64,000 bases of DNA, taken from contig JAGIAA010000002.1 in the NCBI GenBank assembly GCA_017745115.1, forward strand, positions 71,496-135,495, given 5' to 3'. Under the pieces are notes generated by a model. It made no database searches. It saw nothing but the letters and a program-made list of their open reading frames with translations, and had not been told where the DNA came from. Source of the DNA: Sphingobium sp. GTDB lineage: Bacteria > Pseudomonadota > Alphaproteobacteria > Sphingomonadales > Sphingomonadaceae. Made by a program: the position numbers and the translations under genes. Below are positions 16,687 to 24,636 of the stretch, piece by piece. How positions within the stretch are numbered: position 1 is the stretch's first letter; each line of letters begins with the position of its first letter.

Positions 16687-17601
16687 ATGGTTGCGATGCG
16701 CTTCAACGGCCTCGATCTCAATCTGCTGCTCGCATTCCAGATCTTGCTGGAAGAGCGAAGCGTCACGCGCGCGGCGCGTCGCATGAATGTGAGCCAGCCG
16801 GCCATGAGCGCGGCGCTCGGGCGATTGCGCGACTATTTCCAGGACGACCTTCTCGTCACCCACGGAAAGCAGATGTACCCCACCGCTCATGCCGAGGGGT
16901 TGGTCGGGCCGGTGCGCCAGTTTCTCTCCGACCTCGACGCCTTGCTGGTCAGCACGGCACGCTTCGATCCCAGCAGCACCGAGCGTAGTTTTCGCATCGT
17001 CGCGTCCGATTACATCACCGCCTCGGTCATCGGCCCCTTATCGCAGCGCCTCGCCGAAACCGCGCCGGGCGTGCGGTTGGAGATGATGCTGCCGAGCGAG
17101 GAAGCCGCCCAGCTCGTGCTCGAAGGAAAGGCGGATCTCATCGTCACGCCGGAGGATTTCATCGTTCCCGGCCAGCCGGCTGAATTGCTCTGCGAGGAGC
17201 GTCAACTCGTGATCGGCTGGAGCAATAACCCGGCTCTGGCCGGCGGCATCAATGCAGCGACGTTCGGCAGGCTCGGTCACGTGGCCGTCCATGTCGGCAG
17301 CAATCGCGTGCCGTCCTTCGCCGATCGGCAGATCGAGCGCATGGGATTCGCGCGCCGTATCGACCTGACCTGCGGCTGCTTCACCATGATGCCCTGGCTG
17401 ATCTGCGGCACCAATCGGATCGCCATCATGCACGAGCGGCTGGCAAAGCAGATGGCGGGCCAATTTCCGCTCGCGATATCGGAGATGCCCTTCCGCTTCC
17501 CCGTCATGCGCGAGATGCTGCAATATCACCGCGCCCGCGAAGCTGACGAAGGCCTGCGGTGGCTTCGCGATCAGCTCAAACAGCAGGCTGCCATTCCATA
17601 A
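16687..17601 (+). CDS. LysR-family transcriptional activator
   Basis: The 304-residue protein begins with a classic LysR winged helix (FNGLDLNLLLAFQILLEERS, then AARRMNVSQPAMSAALGRLR), followed by a periplasmic-binding-protein-like effector domain starting near RSFRIVASDYI. The overall pattern is NodD/aromatic-catabolism-like. It lies between the divergent BKACE gene and the downstream monooxygenase operon. A T-N11-A box at 17624-17650, just in front of that operon, is a likely target. The start may instead be the ATG at 16696. Confidence 0.9.
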   Translation: MVAMRFNGLDLNLLLAFQILLEERSVTRAARRMNVSQPAMSAALGRLRDYFQDDLLVTHGKQMYPTAHAEGLVGPVRQFLSDLDALLVSTARFDPSSTERSFRIVASDYITASVIGPLSQRLAETAPGVRLEMMLPSEEAAQLVLEGKADLIVTPEDFIVPGQPAELLCEERQLVIGWSNNPALAGGINAATFGRLGHVAVHVGSNRVPSFADRQIERMGFARRIDLTCGCFTMMPWLICGTNRIAIMHERLAKQMAGQFPLAISEMPFRFPVMREMLQYHRAREADEGLRWLRDQLKQQAAIP

Positions 17602-17623
17602 GCTTCATCTATCAAAATCGATA

Positions 17624-17650
17624 AATTCAATCGCTTTTACAAATTGAGTT
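17624..17650 (+). promoter_or_regulatory. LysR-type T-N11-A box upstream of the ring-cleavage operon
   Basis: AATTCAAT (17624-17631) and ATTGAGTT (17643-17650) are inverted with 7 of 8 positions matching and an exactly 11-base spacer, so T17631 and A17643 satisfy the T-N11-A rule of LysR regulators. It lies 40 bases before the monooxygenase start and 23 bases after the LysR gene. Confidence 0.6.
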
Positions 17651-17689
17651 GTCACCCTACCCTGGCCGTGTGGAGAGGGTTGGAGCGGA

Positions 17690-18805
17690 ATGAAGGATCT
17701 ATCGATTCTTGTCATCGGCGGCGGCATTGGCGGACTGACATCCGCCATTGCGCTCCGTCAGCGCGGCTTCACCGTTACGGTCATCGAAAAGGACCCAAAA
17801 TGGTCCGTCTACGGAGTCGGCATCATCCAGCAGGGCAATGTGCTGCGGGCCGTCGAGGCACTCGGCATTCTCGACCGCTATGTCGATGCCGGGGTCGGCT
17901 TCGACGCGGTTGAGGTTTTCACGCCGGACGGCACGAAGGTGGCCCGTGTCCCGTCCCACCGCCTCCTGAAGGAATATCCGGCCAATCTCGGCGTGAGCCG
18001 GCGCGCCATGCAGCAGGTCCTGCGCGAGGCAGCGAAGGAAGCTGGTGCGGAGGTTCGCCTTGGCATCACGGCGGAGGAGATCGAGGACCATGGCGGGAAG
18101 GTCGACGTCCGCTTTTCGGACGGAAGCGCAGATGCCTTCGATCTCGTCGTTGGTGCGGACGGTGTCTATTCGCAGACCCGCAAAACGGTCTTCCCGGAAG
18201 CAGAAGCGCCGCAATTCACCGGCCAGGCCGTATGGCGCTACAATCTACCGCGCCCCGCCGACCTCGATGCGCTGCAGGTTTACAACGGCCGGATCGGCGC
18301 CGGCCTCGTGCCGATCAGCGCAGATACGATGTACATGTACCTGACCACGGCCGAGCCCGGTAACCCGCGCTACCCGCACGATCGGCTGGCCGGCGACATG
18401 CGTGCCAAGACGGCGAGCTGCGCGCCGGCGATCCGCGATCTGGCTAAGCAGATTACGAGCAATGACGATGTCGTTTATCGACCGCTTGAAGCGCTGCTCG
18501 TCGAAGGACCGTGGCACAAGGGCCGCGTCGTTCTGCTCGGCGATGCCGTCCACGCCACGACACCTCATCTCGGCCAAGGTGCTGGCCTGGCCATCGAAGA
18601 CAGCCTCGTGCTTGCCGACGAACTGTCCCGCCATGACGAGATGGAGGCTGCTCTCATCGCCTATCGCGATCGGCGTTTCGAGCGTTGCGCCTATATCGTC
18701 CGGGCGAGCCTCGCCATCTGCATGGGCCAGCTCGGCCAGGGACCACTCGTCGACAATGCCAAGGCCACAGCGGAAATGTTCGCCGTGACCGCCGAGCCGA
18801 TCTGA
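17690..18805 (+). CDS. FAD-dependent aromatic monooxygenase, first gene of ring-cleavage operon
   Basis: The 371-residue group A flavoprotein hydroxylase has LVIGGGIGGLTSAIALRQRG at the N-terminus, VVGADGVYSQTRKTVFP in the middle and VVLLGDAVHATTPHLGQGAG near the C-terminus. The family includes salicylate and 6-hydroxynicotinate monooxygenases that hydroxylate, sometimes with decarboxylation, to produce a catechol-like diol. The next gene encodes an extradiol dioxygenase that would cleave such a diol. The ATG follows a GGAG site. A LysR box lies in its promoter region. It is clearly distinct from the second monooxygenase at 6487-7812. Confidence 0.88.
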   Translation: MKDLSILVIGGGIGGLTSAIALRQRGFTVTVIEKDPKWSVYGVGIIQQGNVLRAVEALGILDRYVDAGVGFDAVEVFTPDGTKVARVPSHRLLKEYPANLGVSRRAMQQVLREAAKEAGAEVRLGITAEEIEDHGGKVDVRFSDGSADAFDLVVGADGVYSQTRKTVFPEAEAPQFTGQAVWRYNLPRPADLDALQVYNGRIGAGLVPISADTMYMYLTTAEPGNPRYPHDRLAGDMRAKTASCAPAIRDLAKQITSNDDVVYRPLEALLVEGPWHKGRVVLLGDAVHATTPHLGQGAGLAIEDSLVLADELSRHDEMEAALIAYRDRRFERCAYIVRASLAICMGQLGQGPLVDNAKATAEMFAVTAEPI

Positions 18806-18819
18806 CAGGAGAAAGTGGT

Positions 18820-19722
18820 ATGAGCCGCGTCACAGACATTCGCTATGTCGGCTATGGTGTTGCCGATTTCGAGGCGGAACGCCGGTTCTACACCGAGACC
18901 TGGGGCCTGGAGGAAGTCGCTGCGCGAGGCGATATGGCCTGGTTCACGGCCCAGGGAGACGACGAGCATCATGTCGTTCGGGTGCGCGCCTCCGACGCAA
19001 ACCATCTCGACTTGATCGCTCTCGCGGCTGACAGCCGGGAGTCTGTCGCGGCGCTGCACGAGCAGGTCGCCGCGGCCGGCTGTCGCATCGTCCATCCTCC
19101 CCAGGATATCGATGCGCCAGGCGGCGGCTATGGATTTCGCTTCTTTTCGCCCGATGGACTGCCGTTCGAGATTTCGAGCGACGTCGAGCATGGCAGCGAA
19201 CGGTCTATCGGCCGCTGGGAAGGCATTCCGCTGGGTATCAGCCATATCGTCCTGCACTCGCCCGATCACCAGGCTGCCGTGCGCTTCTTCGTTGACGTGC
19301 TGGGCTTTCGCGTCTCGGACTGGCTGGGCGATTTCATGTGCTTCCTGCGCTGCAATTCAGCGCATCACCGCATCGCCATCCTGCCAGGCCCCCCCTGCCT
19401 CAACCATGTCGCCTACGACATGACCGACGTCGACGGCATGATGGCCGGCATCTCGCGCCTGAAGCAGGCCGGCACCGACATTCGCTGGGGACCGGGACGG
19501 CACACCGCGGGCGACAATGCCTTCAGCTATTTCGTGACGCCGAACGGCTTCGCGGTCGAATATACCGCCGAGCTGGAGGAGGTCGACTTCGAGGGTCATG
19601 CGCCCACAATCTACACCCCAGCGCCCCGCATCATGGATCAATGGGGCATCGGCATCGGCGGACCACAGACTATGCCTCACGCTGCGCCCGACCCGCATCT
19701 CTTCCAGCCGGCACCGGTCTGA
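18820..19722 (+). CDS. Type I extradiol ring-cleavage dioxygenase (VOC superfamily)
   Basis: The 300-residue protein has two VOC modules. The second keeps the complete Fe(II) triad of type I extradiol dioxygenases: His in GISHIVLH (about H142), His in LNHVAYDM (about H196) and Glu in FAVEYTAEL (about E247). It should therefore be an active ring-cleaving enzyme acting on a catecholic substrate produced by the monooxygenase encoded 14 bases upstream. The ATG has AGGAGAAAG before it. The exact substrate is not evident; 2,3-dihydroxybiphenyl-like and hydroxypyridine-diol substrates are possible. Confidence 0.87.
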   Translation: MSRVTDIRYVGYGVADFEAERRFYTETWGLEEVAARGDMAWFTAQGDDEHHVVRVRASDANHLDLIALAADSRESVAALHEQVAAAGCRIVHPPQDIDAPGGGYGFRFFSPDGLPFEISSDVEHGSERSIGRWEGIPLGISHIVLHSPDHQAAVRFFVDVLGFRVSDWLGDFMCFLRCNSAHHRIAILPGPPCLNHVAYDMTDVDGMMAGISRLKQAGTDIRWGPGRHTAGDNAFSYFVTPNGFAVEYTAELEEVDFEGHAPTIYTPAPRIMDQWGIGIGGPQTMPHAAPDPHLFQPAPV

Positions 19723-19727
19723 CGGTC

Positions 19728-20885
19728 ATGGCGCTTTTCGAATATTTCCCGAACTATATCTGGAACCTGTCGGTCGCGATGGCGCTCGAAAGCGGCGCGC
19801 AGATCGGCGAGATCGTCGACATGTGCCAGCCGATCCGCGAGGCGGCGGCCAACGGTGCGGACGCCGGCACGCCACAGTTCATGGCGCAATGGGTGGCGAT
19901 GGCGGACCGGCTGATCGGCCTGGCCGACGAAGACGAAGCCCTTGGCCGTAACTTCTCGGCTTCGGACAAGCTTGAGCGCGCCGCCCTCTATCTGCTCGTC
20001 GCGGAGCGCATGCAGGCACAGGGCTCGCCCGGCCGCGAGCAGACTTATGCCCGCGCTCGCGCCAGCTTCGACAGGTCCACACGGCTGGGGCGCCTCAATC
20101 GCGAGCGCGTGGAAATCCCGCTGGCGACCGGCACAATGCCGGCCCTTTATACGCGTGCGCCAGGTCCGGGGCCGCATCCCGTCGCGGTCTATTGCAATGG
20201 CCTCGATAGCTGCAAAGAGCTGCTTTACTGGTCGCGGCTGCCGGAAGCCCTGGCGCGACGCGGCATCTCCACTCTTTCTGTCGATCAGCCGGGGAGCGGC
20301 GAGGCCTTGCGCTTGCAAGGCCTCGCCGTAGACCCACATAGCGAGAACTGGGCATCGAACGCCGTCGACTGGCTCGAGACGCAAGCTGACGTCGACGCAA
20401 GATGGATCGGGATGACCGGTATCTCGCTCGGCGGCCACTTCGCACCACGGGCCGTTGCCTTCGAGCCTCGCTTTGCAGCCGGCGCGGTATGGGGCGCCAA
20501 CCATAACTGGGCGGAGGTGCAACAAAAGCGGCTGAAGCGCGAAGGCGAAAACCCCGTCCCGCATTATTGGTCTCACGTCATGTGGGCCTTCGGTGCGAAG
20601 GACATGGACGAGTTTCTCGCCAAGGCGGCCGAAATGCATCTCGACGGCGCCATGGAGCGGATCCGCGTGCCTTTCCTTGTCACACATGGCGCCAAGGACC
20701 GGCAGATTGCACTCGATTACGCCCATCAGAGCTACGACCAGCTCGTGAATGCACCGGTTCGCGAACTCAAGATTTTCACCGAACGGGAGGGCGGCGTCGA
20801 ACATGTCGGAGCCGACAACATGGCCTATGCCCGCGACTATATCGCCGACTGGCTGGCCGAACAGCTGAGCGGCCGAACGGCCTGA
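19728..20885 (+). CDS. Alpha/beta-hydrolase, C-C bond hydrolase candidate
   Basis: The 385-residue protein has a helical N-terminal cap region of about 130 residues, then an alpha/beta-hydrolase core with the nucleophile in GMTGISLGGH (about S233), an Asp in HGAKDRQI (about D324) and His in GVEHVGAD (about H359). The architecture recalls 2,6-dihydroxypseudooxynicotine hydrolase and FrsA-like enzymes, which cleave C-C or ester bonds of keto-substituted (hetero)aromatics. Its place after an extradiol dioxygenase fits a ring-fission product hydrolase. The ATG lies 5 bases after the dioxygenase stop. Substrate is inferred only. Confidence 0.82.
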   Translation: MALFEYFPNYIWNLSVAMALESGAQIGEIVDMCQPIREAAANGADAGTPQFMAQWVAMADRLIGLADEDEALGRNFSASDKLERAALYLLVAERMQAQGSPGREQTYARARASFDRSTRLGRLNRERVEIPLATGTMPALYTRAPGPGPHPVAVYCNGLDSCKELLYWSRLPEALARRGISTLSVDQPGSGEALRLQGLAVDPHSENWASNAVDWLETQADVDARWIGMTGISLGGHFAPRAVAFEPRFAAGAVWGANHNWAEVQQKRLKREGENPVPHYWSHVMWAFGAKDMDEFLAKAAEMHLDGAMERIRVPFLVTHGAKDRQIALDYAHQSYDQLVNAPVRELKIFTEREGGVEHVGADNMAYARDYIADWLAEQLSGRTA

Positions 20886-20898
20886 ACAGGAGAGATCG

Positions 20899-21465
20899 AT
20901 GTCCTTCCCGCCCATCCGCCGCATCGTCACAGGTCACGACGGCTCGGGCCATGCCATCATCCAGGAAGATGGCGTCCCTGCCCGCGTCCAGCGCATCGGC
21001 GGCGCGCACGGCCCGCTCTTCTATGAAGTCTGGAACACCCGCGAGACGCCGGCGCGGATTGATCGTGCCTCCGGGGAGCCCGCAGAAGAGAGCATCAGCC
21101 TCGCGCCACCCAGGAACGGCACGCGTATCCGGGTGCTCGACATTCCACCCGACGACGAAAGCCTTGAAACACTCACGCCGGAACAGGCAAAGGCGCATTT
21201 TGCAGAGGTCGGCGCCCATGACGCCTCCTCTCACGGTGGCTCCGGCTCGCGCCATGCCTTCATGCACAAGACGGAAACAGTCGACTACGGTATCATGCTG
21301 GAAGGCGAGCTGACGCTGATCATGGACGAAGGCGAGACCGTGATCGGTCCCGGCGACATCGTCATCCAACGCGGCACCAATCACGGTTGGGCCAATCGCT
21401 CAGGCAAGCCTTGCCGCATCTGCTTCGTGCTGATCGACGGCACCTATGAGGACGGACTCAAATGA
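20899..21465 (+). CDS. Cupin-domain protein of the ring-cleavage operon
   Basis: The 188-residue protein has a single C-terminal cupin: motif 1 around HKTETVDYGIMLEGELTLIM and motif 2 in GPGDIVIQRGTNHGWANRSG, with His, Glu and His positions suited to metal binding. The N-terminal 100 residues are a variable cap. Such cupins are frequent in aromatic catabolic operons as small dioxygenases, isomerases or sensors, and the role cannot be fixed here. An AGGAGAG site precedes the ATG. It lies 13 bases after the hydrolase gene and overlaps or abuts the FAH gene. Confidence 0.82.
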   Translation: MSFPPIRRIVTGHDGSGHAIIQEDGVPARVQRIGGAHGPLFYEVWNTRETPARIDRASGEPAEESISLAPPRNGTRIRVLDIPPDDESLETLTPEQAKAHFAEVGAHDASSHGGSGSRHAFMHKTETVDYGIMLEGELTLIMDEGETVIGPGDIVIQRGTNHGWANRSGKPCRICFVLIDGTYEDGLK

Positions 21466-21478
21466 TGGACCTTTTCAG

Positions 21479-22465
21479 ATGAGGCTCGCCACGCGCGACA
21501 ACGGCACATCGGACGGCGAATTGCTGGTCGTTGCACTCGACGGCAGCCGCGCGCTTCCTGCGGGACCGCGCTGGCCAAATCTGCTGGCGGCGATCGAACA
21601 TTGGGAGGCAGCCGAAGCTGATTTAGGGGCGATCGCGGCCGAGCTGGAGGGCGGCGCAGGTGAAGCCGTCGACCTGGCGACGTTGCGGGCGCCGCTCCCG
21701 CGCAGCTGGCAGTGGCTCGACGGCTCGGCGTTCAAGGTTCACGCGGACCTCATGCAGGTCGCGTTCGGAACCGAGCCGATCCAGAGTACCAAGCCGCTCA
21801 TGTACCAAGGGATGTCGGACCGCTTTTATGGTCCGACCGAGTCCGTGCCTTTCCGCAGTGAAGCAGACGGCATCGATTTCGAGGGCGAGTTCGGCGTGAT
21901 CGTCGATGCCGTTCCGATGGGCACCGGCGCAGCAGAGGCCCTGTCCCACATCAAGCTTGTCGTTCAGATCAATGATTGGTCACTTCGCGCATTGGCTGTG
22001 CCTGAAATGAAGACTGGCTTCGGCTGGATCCAGGCCAAGCCGGCCTGCTCCATGGCGCCTTTTGCCCTGAACCCCGACCTCCTGGGCGATGCCTGGCATG
22101 AGGGTCGTGTTGGCCTCGATCTCGCGATCGACTGGAACGGCAAGCGCTTCGGCAATGCCAACGGTCGCGAGATGGAATTCGGATTCCACGAGCTCGTTGC
22201 CCACGCGGCGGCGACGCGCGATCTCGTCGCCGGTACGATTATTGGCTCGGGCACGGTCGCCAATGCAGCGCACGCCGAAGTCGGCTCAAGCTGCATTTCG
22301 GAACGCCGCGCCATCGAGATCATCGCCGGCGGCAAGCCCGAAACGCCGTTCATGGCGTTCGGCGATGAGGTTCGCATGGAAGCCCGCCTTTCGGACGGCT
22401 CCCTGGCATTCGGTGCAATTGCTCAGGCAGTTCGGCCATCACACAGTTCAACCAAGGCTCTTTAG
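21479..22465 (+). CDS. Fumarylacetoacetate hydrolase family protein
   Basis: The 328-residue protein opens with the FAH-type N-terminus MRLATRDNGTSDGELLVVAL, which decides the start at 21479; an in-frame ATG at 21446 would overlap the cupin gene. The metal-binding Glu-x-Glu is visible in GIDFEGEFGVIVD, followed by VVQINDWSLRALAVPEM and ending with SGTVANAAHAEVG. FAH enzymes hydrolyse acylpyruvates or decarboxylate or hydrate ring-fission products. As the last enzyme of the operon it would release pyruvate or fumarate-like central metabolites. Reaction is inferred from context. Confidence 0.87.
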   Translation: MRLATRDNGTSDGELLVVALDGSRALPAGPRWPNLLAAIEHWEAAEADLGAIAAELEGGAGEAVDLATLRAPLPRSWQWLDGSAFKVHADLMQVAFGTEPIQSTKPLMYQGMSDRFYGPTESVPFRSEADGIDFEGEFGVIVDAVPMGTGAAEALSHIKLVVQINDWSLRALAVPEMKTGFGWIQAKPACSMAPFALNPDLLGDAWHEGRVGLDLAIDWNGKRFGNANGREMEFGFHELVAHAAATRDLVAGTIIGSGTVANAAHAEVGSSCISERRAIEIIAGGKPETPFMAFGDEVRMEARLSDGSLAFGAIAQAVRPSHSSTKAL

Positions 22466-22475
22466 GAGAAATAGG

Positions 22476-22802
22476 ATGCTTAAAATGATCGCTCGATTGG
22501 CGCTGACATTCTCGATCACCGGCGCCGCCGTCACGCTTCTGCCCGGCGCGGCCTATGCCCAGAACGCCCCGGCGGCGCATTATTCCGTTTCAAAGACTCT
22601 CGTCGGCGTACTGCTCGACGACCCGGCAGCGGCGGCCGTGCTGAAGAAGCTCATTCCGACCGTCTATGCCAATGACCAGTTCCAGTCGGCAGGGCGCGCG
22701 CTGACGCTGAAGGATATCCAGCAATATGAGCCCGAAGCGCTCAGCGATGAGAACCTCGCCAAGATCCAGGCGGAGTTCGACAAGATTCCAGCCAAGAGCT
22801 GA
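22476..22802 (+). CDS. Small exported protein at end of ring-cleavage operon
   Basis: The 108-residue product has a signal peptide (LALTFSITGAAVTLLPGAAYAQ region) and a mature part of about 80 residues with KTLVGVLLDDPAAAAVLKKL and LTLKDIQQYEPEALSDENLA, suggesting a compact helical domain. I do not recognise an enzyme family. AGGAGAAATAGG lies directly before the ATG and the gene is 10 bases after the FAH gene, so it is part of the operon. A periplasmic accessory role, such as substrate binding, is only a guess. Confidence 0.72.
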   Translation: MLKMIARLALTFSITGAAVTLLPGAAYAQNAPAAHYSVSKTLVGVLLDDPAAAAVLKKLIPTVYANDQFQSAGRALTLKDIQQYEPEALSDENLAKIQAEFDKIPAKS

Positions 22803-22862
22803 GCACAGCCTACCAAATGCAAAGCCTCGGGAGCGGGGCCCGGCTTGCGCGAAGGGCGTGTC

Positions 22863-23585
22863 CTATAGGATCGCGTTCGCCGCGGCCTGATCGAGCTCCC
22901 GTCGCTGCGTTTGCCAGCGCGACCACAAAGCGGCGACTCGCTGGCCATGCGGTTCATCGAGAAACTCGGCCTCCTCCACTCGGTCAGTCCGGAAGCTGCG
23001 GAAATCATCGCGCAATTCACACCAGGCGACGAGGAGCCGGGTCGTCTCGAAATATCCGAGCTTAATCGGCCAGATTCGCCGGCGCGTGACGGAATCGCTT
23101 TCGTCGCGGTAGGCAATCTCCATCTTGCGGCCGGCGTGAATCCATTCCCGGGTTCGCGCCATGTCCAGGCCATCGGGCCGGACTTGCGTACGGGGCGGCG
23201 TGCCCGTCGCGGGGTCCATCACAAATGGACGTAGATGGTCGGGAACGGCTGTCGCAATCTTCGTGATGAGATCCCGCGCTGCCCTTGCGAGTACCGGATC
23301 TCCCACACCCGTAACCCACTGCGCGCCGAGCACGGCGGCCTCGATTTCGTCGCGCGTAAACATGAGCGGCGGCATGTCGAAATCCGCGCCCAACATGTAG
23401 CCCACACCGGCTTCTCCGCGGATCGGCACGCGCTGGCCTATCAGGTCGGCAACATCTCGGTACACCGTGCGGATCGAGACCTCCAACTCCTGGCCGATAT
23501 CGCGCGCGGTGAGGGGCTGGCGGGCTCCGCGGAGGACCTGGATGATTTGAAACAGGCGGTCCGCGCGCCGCATCGATCGCTCCAA
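22863..23585 (-). CDS. YafY/WYL-domain transcriptional regulator
   Basis: The 240-residue protein has an N-terminal winged helix of the HTH_11 type (RADRLFQIIQVLRGARQPLT and VSIRTVYRDVADLIGQ) followed by a WYL-type ligand domain (GRKMEIAYRDESDS and WPIKLGYFETTRLLVAWCEL). YafY proteins often respond to stress or nucleotide-like ligands. It is convergent with the small exported protein gene and divergent from the GST gene 85 bases away, which it may regulate. Confidence 0.87.
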   Translation of the reverse strand: MERSMRRADRLFQIIQVLRGARQPLTARDIGQELEVSIRTVYRDVADLIGQRVPIRGEAGVGYMLGADFDMPPLMFTRDEIEAAVLGAQWVTGVGDPVLARAARDLITKIATAVPDHLRPFVMDPATGTPPRTQVRPDGLDMARTREWIHAGRKMEIAYRDESDSVTRRRIWPIKLGYFETTRLLVAWCELRDDFRSFRTDRVEEAEFLDEPHGQRVAALWSRWQTQRRELDQAAANAIL

Positions 23586-23670
23586 TCACTGCTGCCACGA
23601 TGCTGTCAGTAGGGCCTGGCTATATGCGGTTCCGGTCAATGTCTCAACACAAACAGGCAGGAGTTTCCCG

Positions 23671-24279
23671 ATGATCACGCTTTATCACGCCCCCCAGAGC
23701 CGCTCGAGCCGGATCATCTGGCTGCTCGAGGAGCTGGGCCAGCCCTATACGATCAAACCCGTTTCGATCTTCCGTCCCATGTTGGGGACCGGCGATCCCG
23801 ATCCGGCAAATCCACATCCCGACAAGCAGGTGCCTGCGATCGTGCACGGCGACACGGTTGTCGCAGAGTCGGTCGCTATTTTCCTCTATCTTGCCGACAC
23901 TTTTCCGGCCGCCGGCCTGGGTTTCCAGCCGGGCGACCCTCGTCGCGGAGAGTATCTGACCTGGCTGATCTGGTATGCAGCCGCCATGGAACCAGCGATG
24001 TTCGCGCAGTTCGGCGGCGAGCTGGGCGATCCCATGAAAAAGCGTGCCTACGACGCGGTTGTGCGCCGTATCGAAAGCGCGCTCGCCGCAGGACCGTATC
24101 TGATGGGCGACAGCTTCACCGGCGTGGACCTGCTCGTTGCCAGCGCGCTGGCGTTCGCTCGCCAGGCCTTCCCTGAAAGTGCCGCGATCGATGCATATCT
24201 GGAACGTTGCAGAACGCGCCCGGCGGGAGCGCGCGCCGCCGCTCTCGACGATGCGGTCGGCCTTCAGAAGGCCGCCTGA
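23671..24279 (+). CDS. Glutathione S-transferase family protein
   Basis: The 202-residue protein has an N-terminal thioredoxin-like domain (MITLYHAPQSRSSRIIWLLE, then KQVPAIVHGDTVVAESVAIF with the GSH-binding Glu-Ser) and an all-helical C-terminal domain with GDSFTGVDLL near the end. A Ser in SRSSR is the likely thiolate-stabilising residue. It conjugates or reduces electrophiles with glutathione in the cytosol. It is divergent from the YafY-type regulator and may belong to a stress response or to detoxification linked to the neighbouring aromatic pathway. Confidence 0.87.
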   Translation: MITLYHAPQSRSSRIIWLLEELGQPYTIKPVSIFRPMLGTGDPDPANPHPDKQVPAIVHGDTVVAESVAIFLYLADTFPAAGLGFQPGDPRRGEYLTWLIWYAAAMEPAMFAQFGGELGDPMKKRAYDAVVRRIESALAAGPYLMGDSFTGVDLLVASALAFARQAFPESAAIDAYLERCRTRPAGARAAALDDAVGLQKAA

Positions 24280-24636
24280 AGCAAGGATCCCGCAACGATG
24301 ATCCGGGGTGATCTGTAGGCCAGAGGTAACTTCCTAACCAAATTTGGGAAGGCCTGCTTATGGATTCGACCCATATACCGAAGCGGTCAGGTGGACCAAT
24401 CCAGTCCCCATCGTCCACCTGGCACCCTTCGCGGTGCCCATCGCTCGGCAGATGACTGAATTGGGGCGAGCGGCGATCCCCTCCCCCTTTGCTGTCCGAT
24501 CGATTGCCGCCTCAGAAAACAACCCTGGCTCGTTCTCTTGTTAAAAACCCGTATCGACCGATGCCATTCGTCGCGTTGACATAGCCCGGACCGCATTGCA
24601 CCTTGCTGCTCGCGCGTGGGGCGGGGGCGACTGGAC
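24280..24636 (+). other. Intergenic region with tandem hairpins before a TonB receptor gene
   Basis: This 357-base stretch has no convincing gene. CAGGTGGAC (24388-24396) and GTCCACCTG (24413-24421) form a perfect 9-bp stem, and GGCACC (24421-24426) with GGTGCC (24433-24438) a second 6-bp stem sharing one base with it. A TTGACA at 24576-24581 could be a -35 element, but the -10 position is poor. The hairpins could be part of an untranslated leader or of a 3' end of the GST transcript. I could not match it to a known riboswitch. Confidence 0.4.

Noticed and set aside
19677..20930. 417-codon minus-strand frame opposite the C-C hydrolase gene
   Set aside because: No domain pattern; the plus-strand operon gene has an intact catalytic triad and tight operon spacing.
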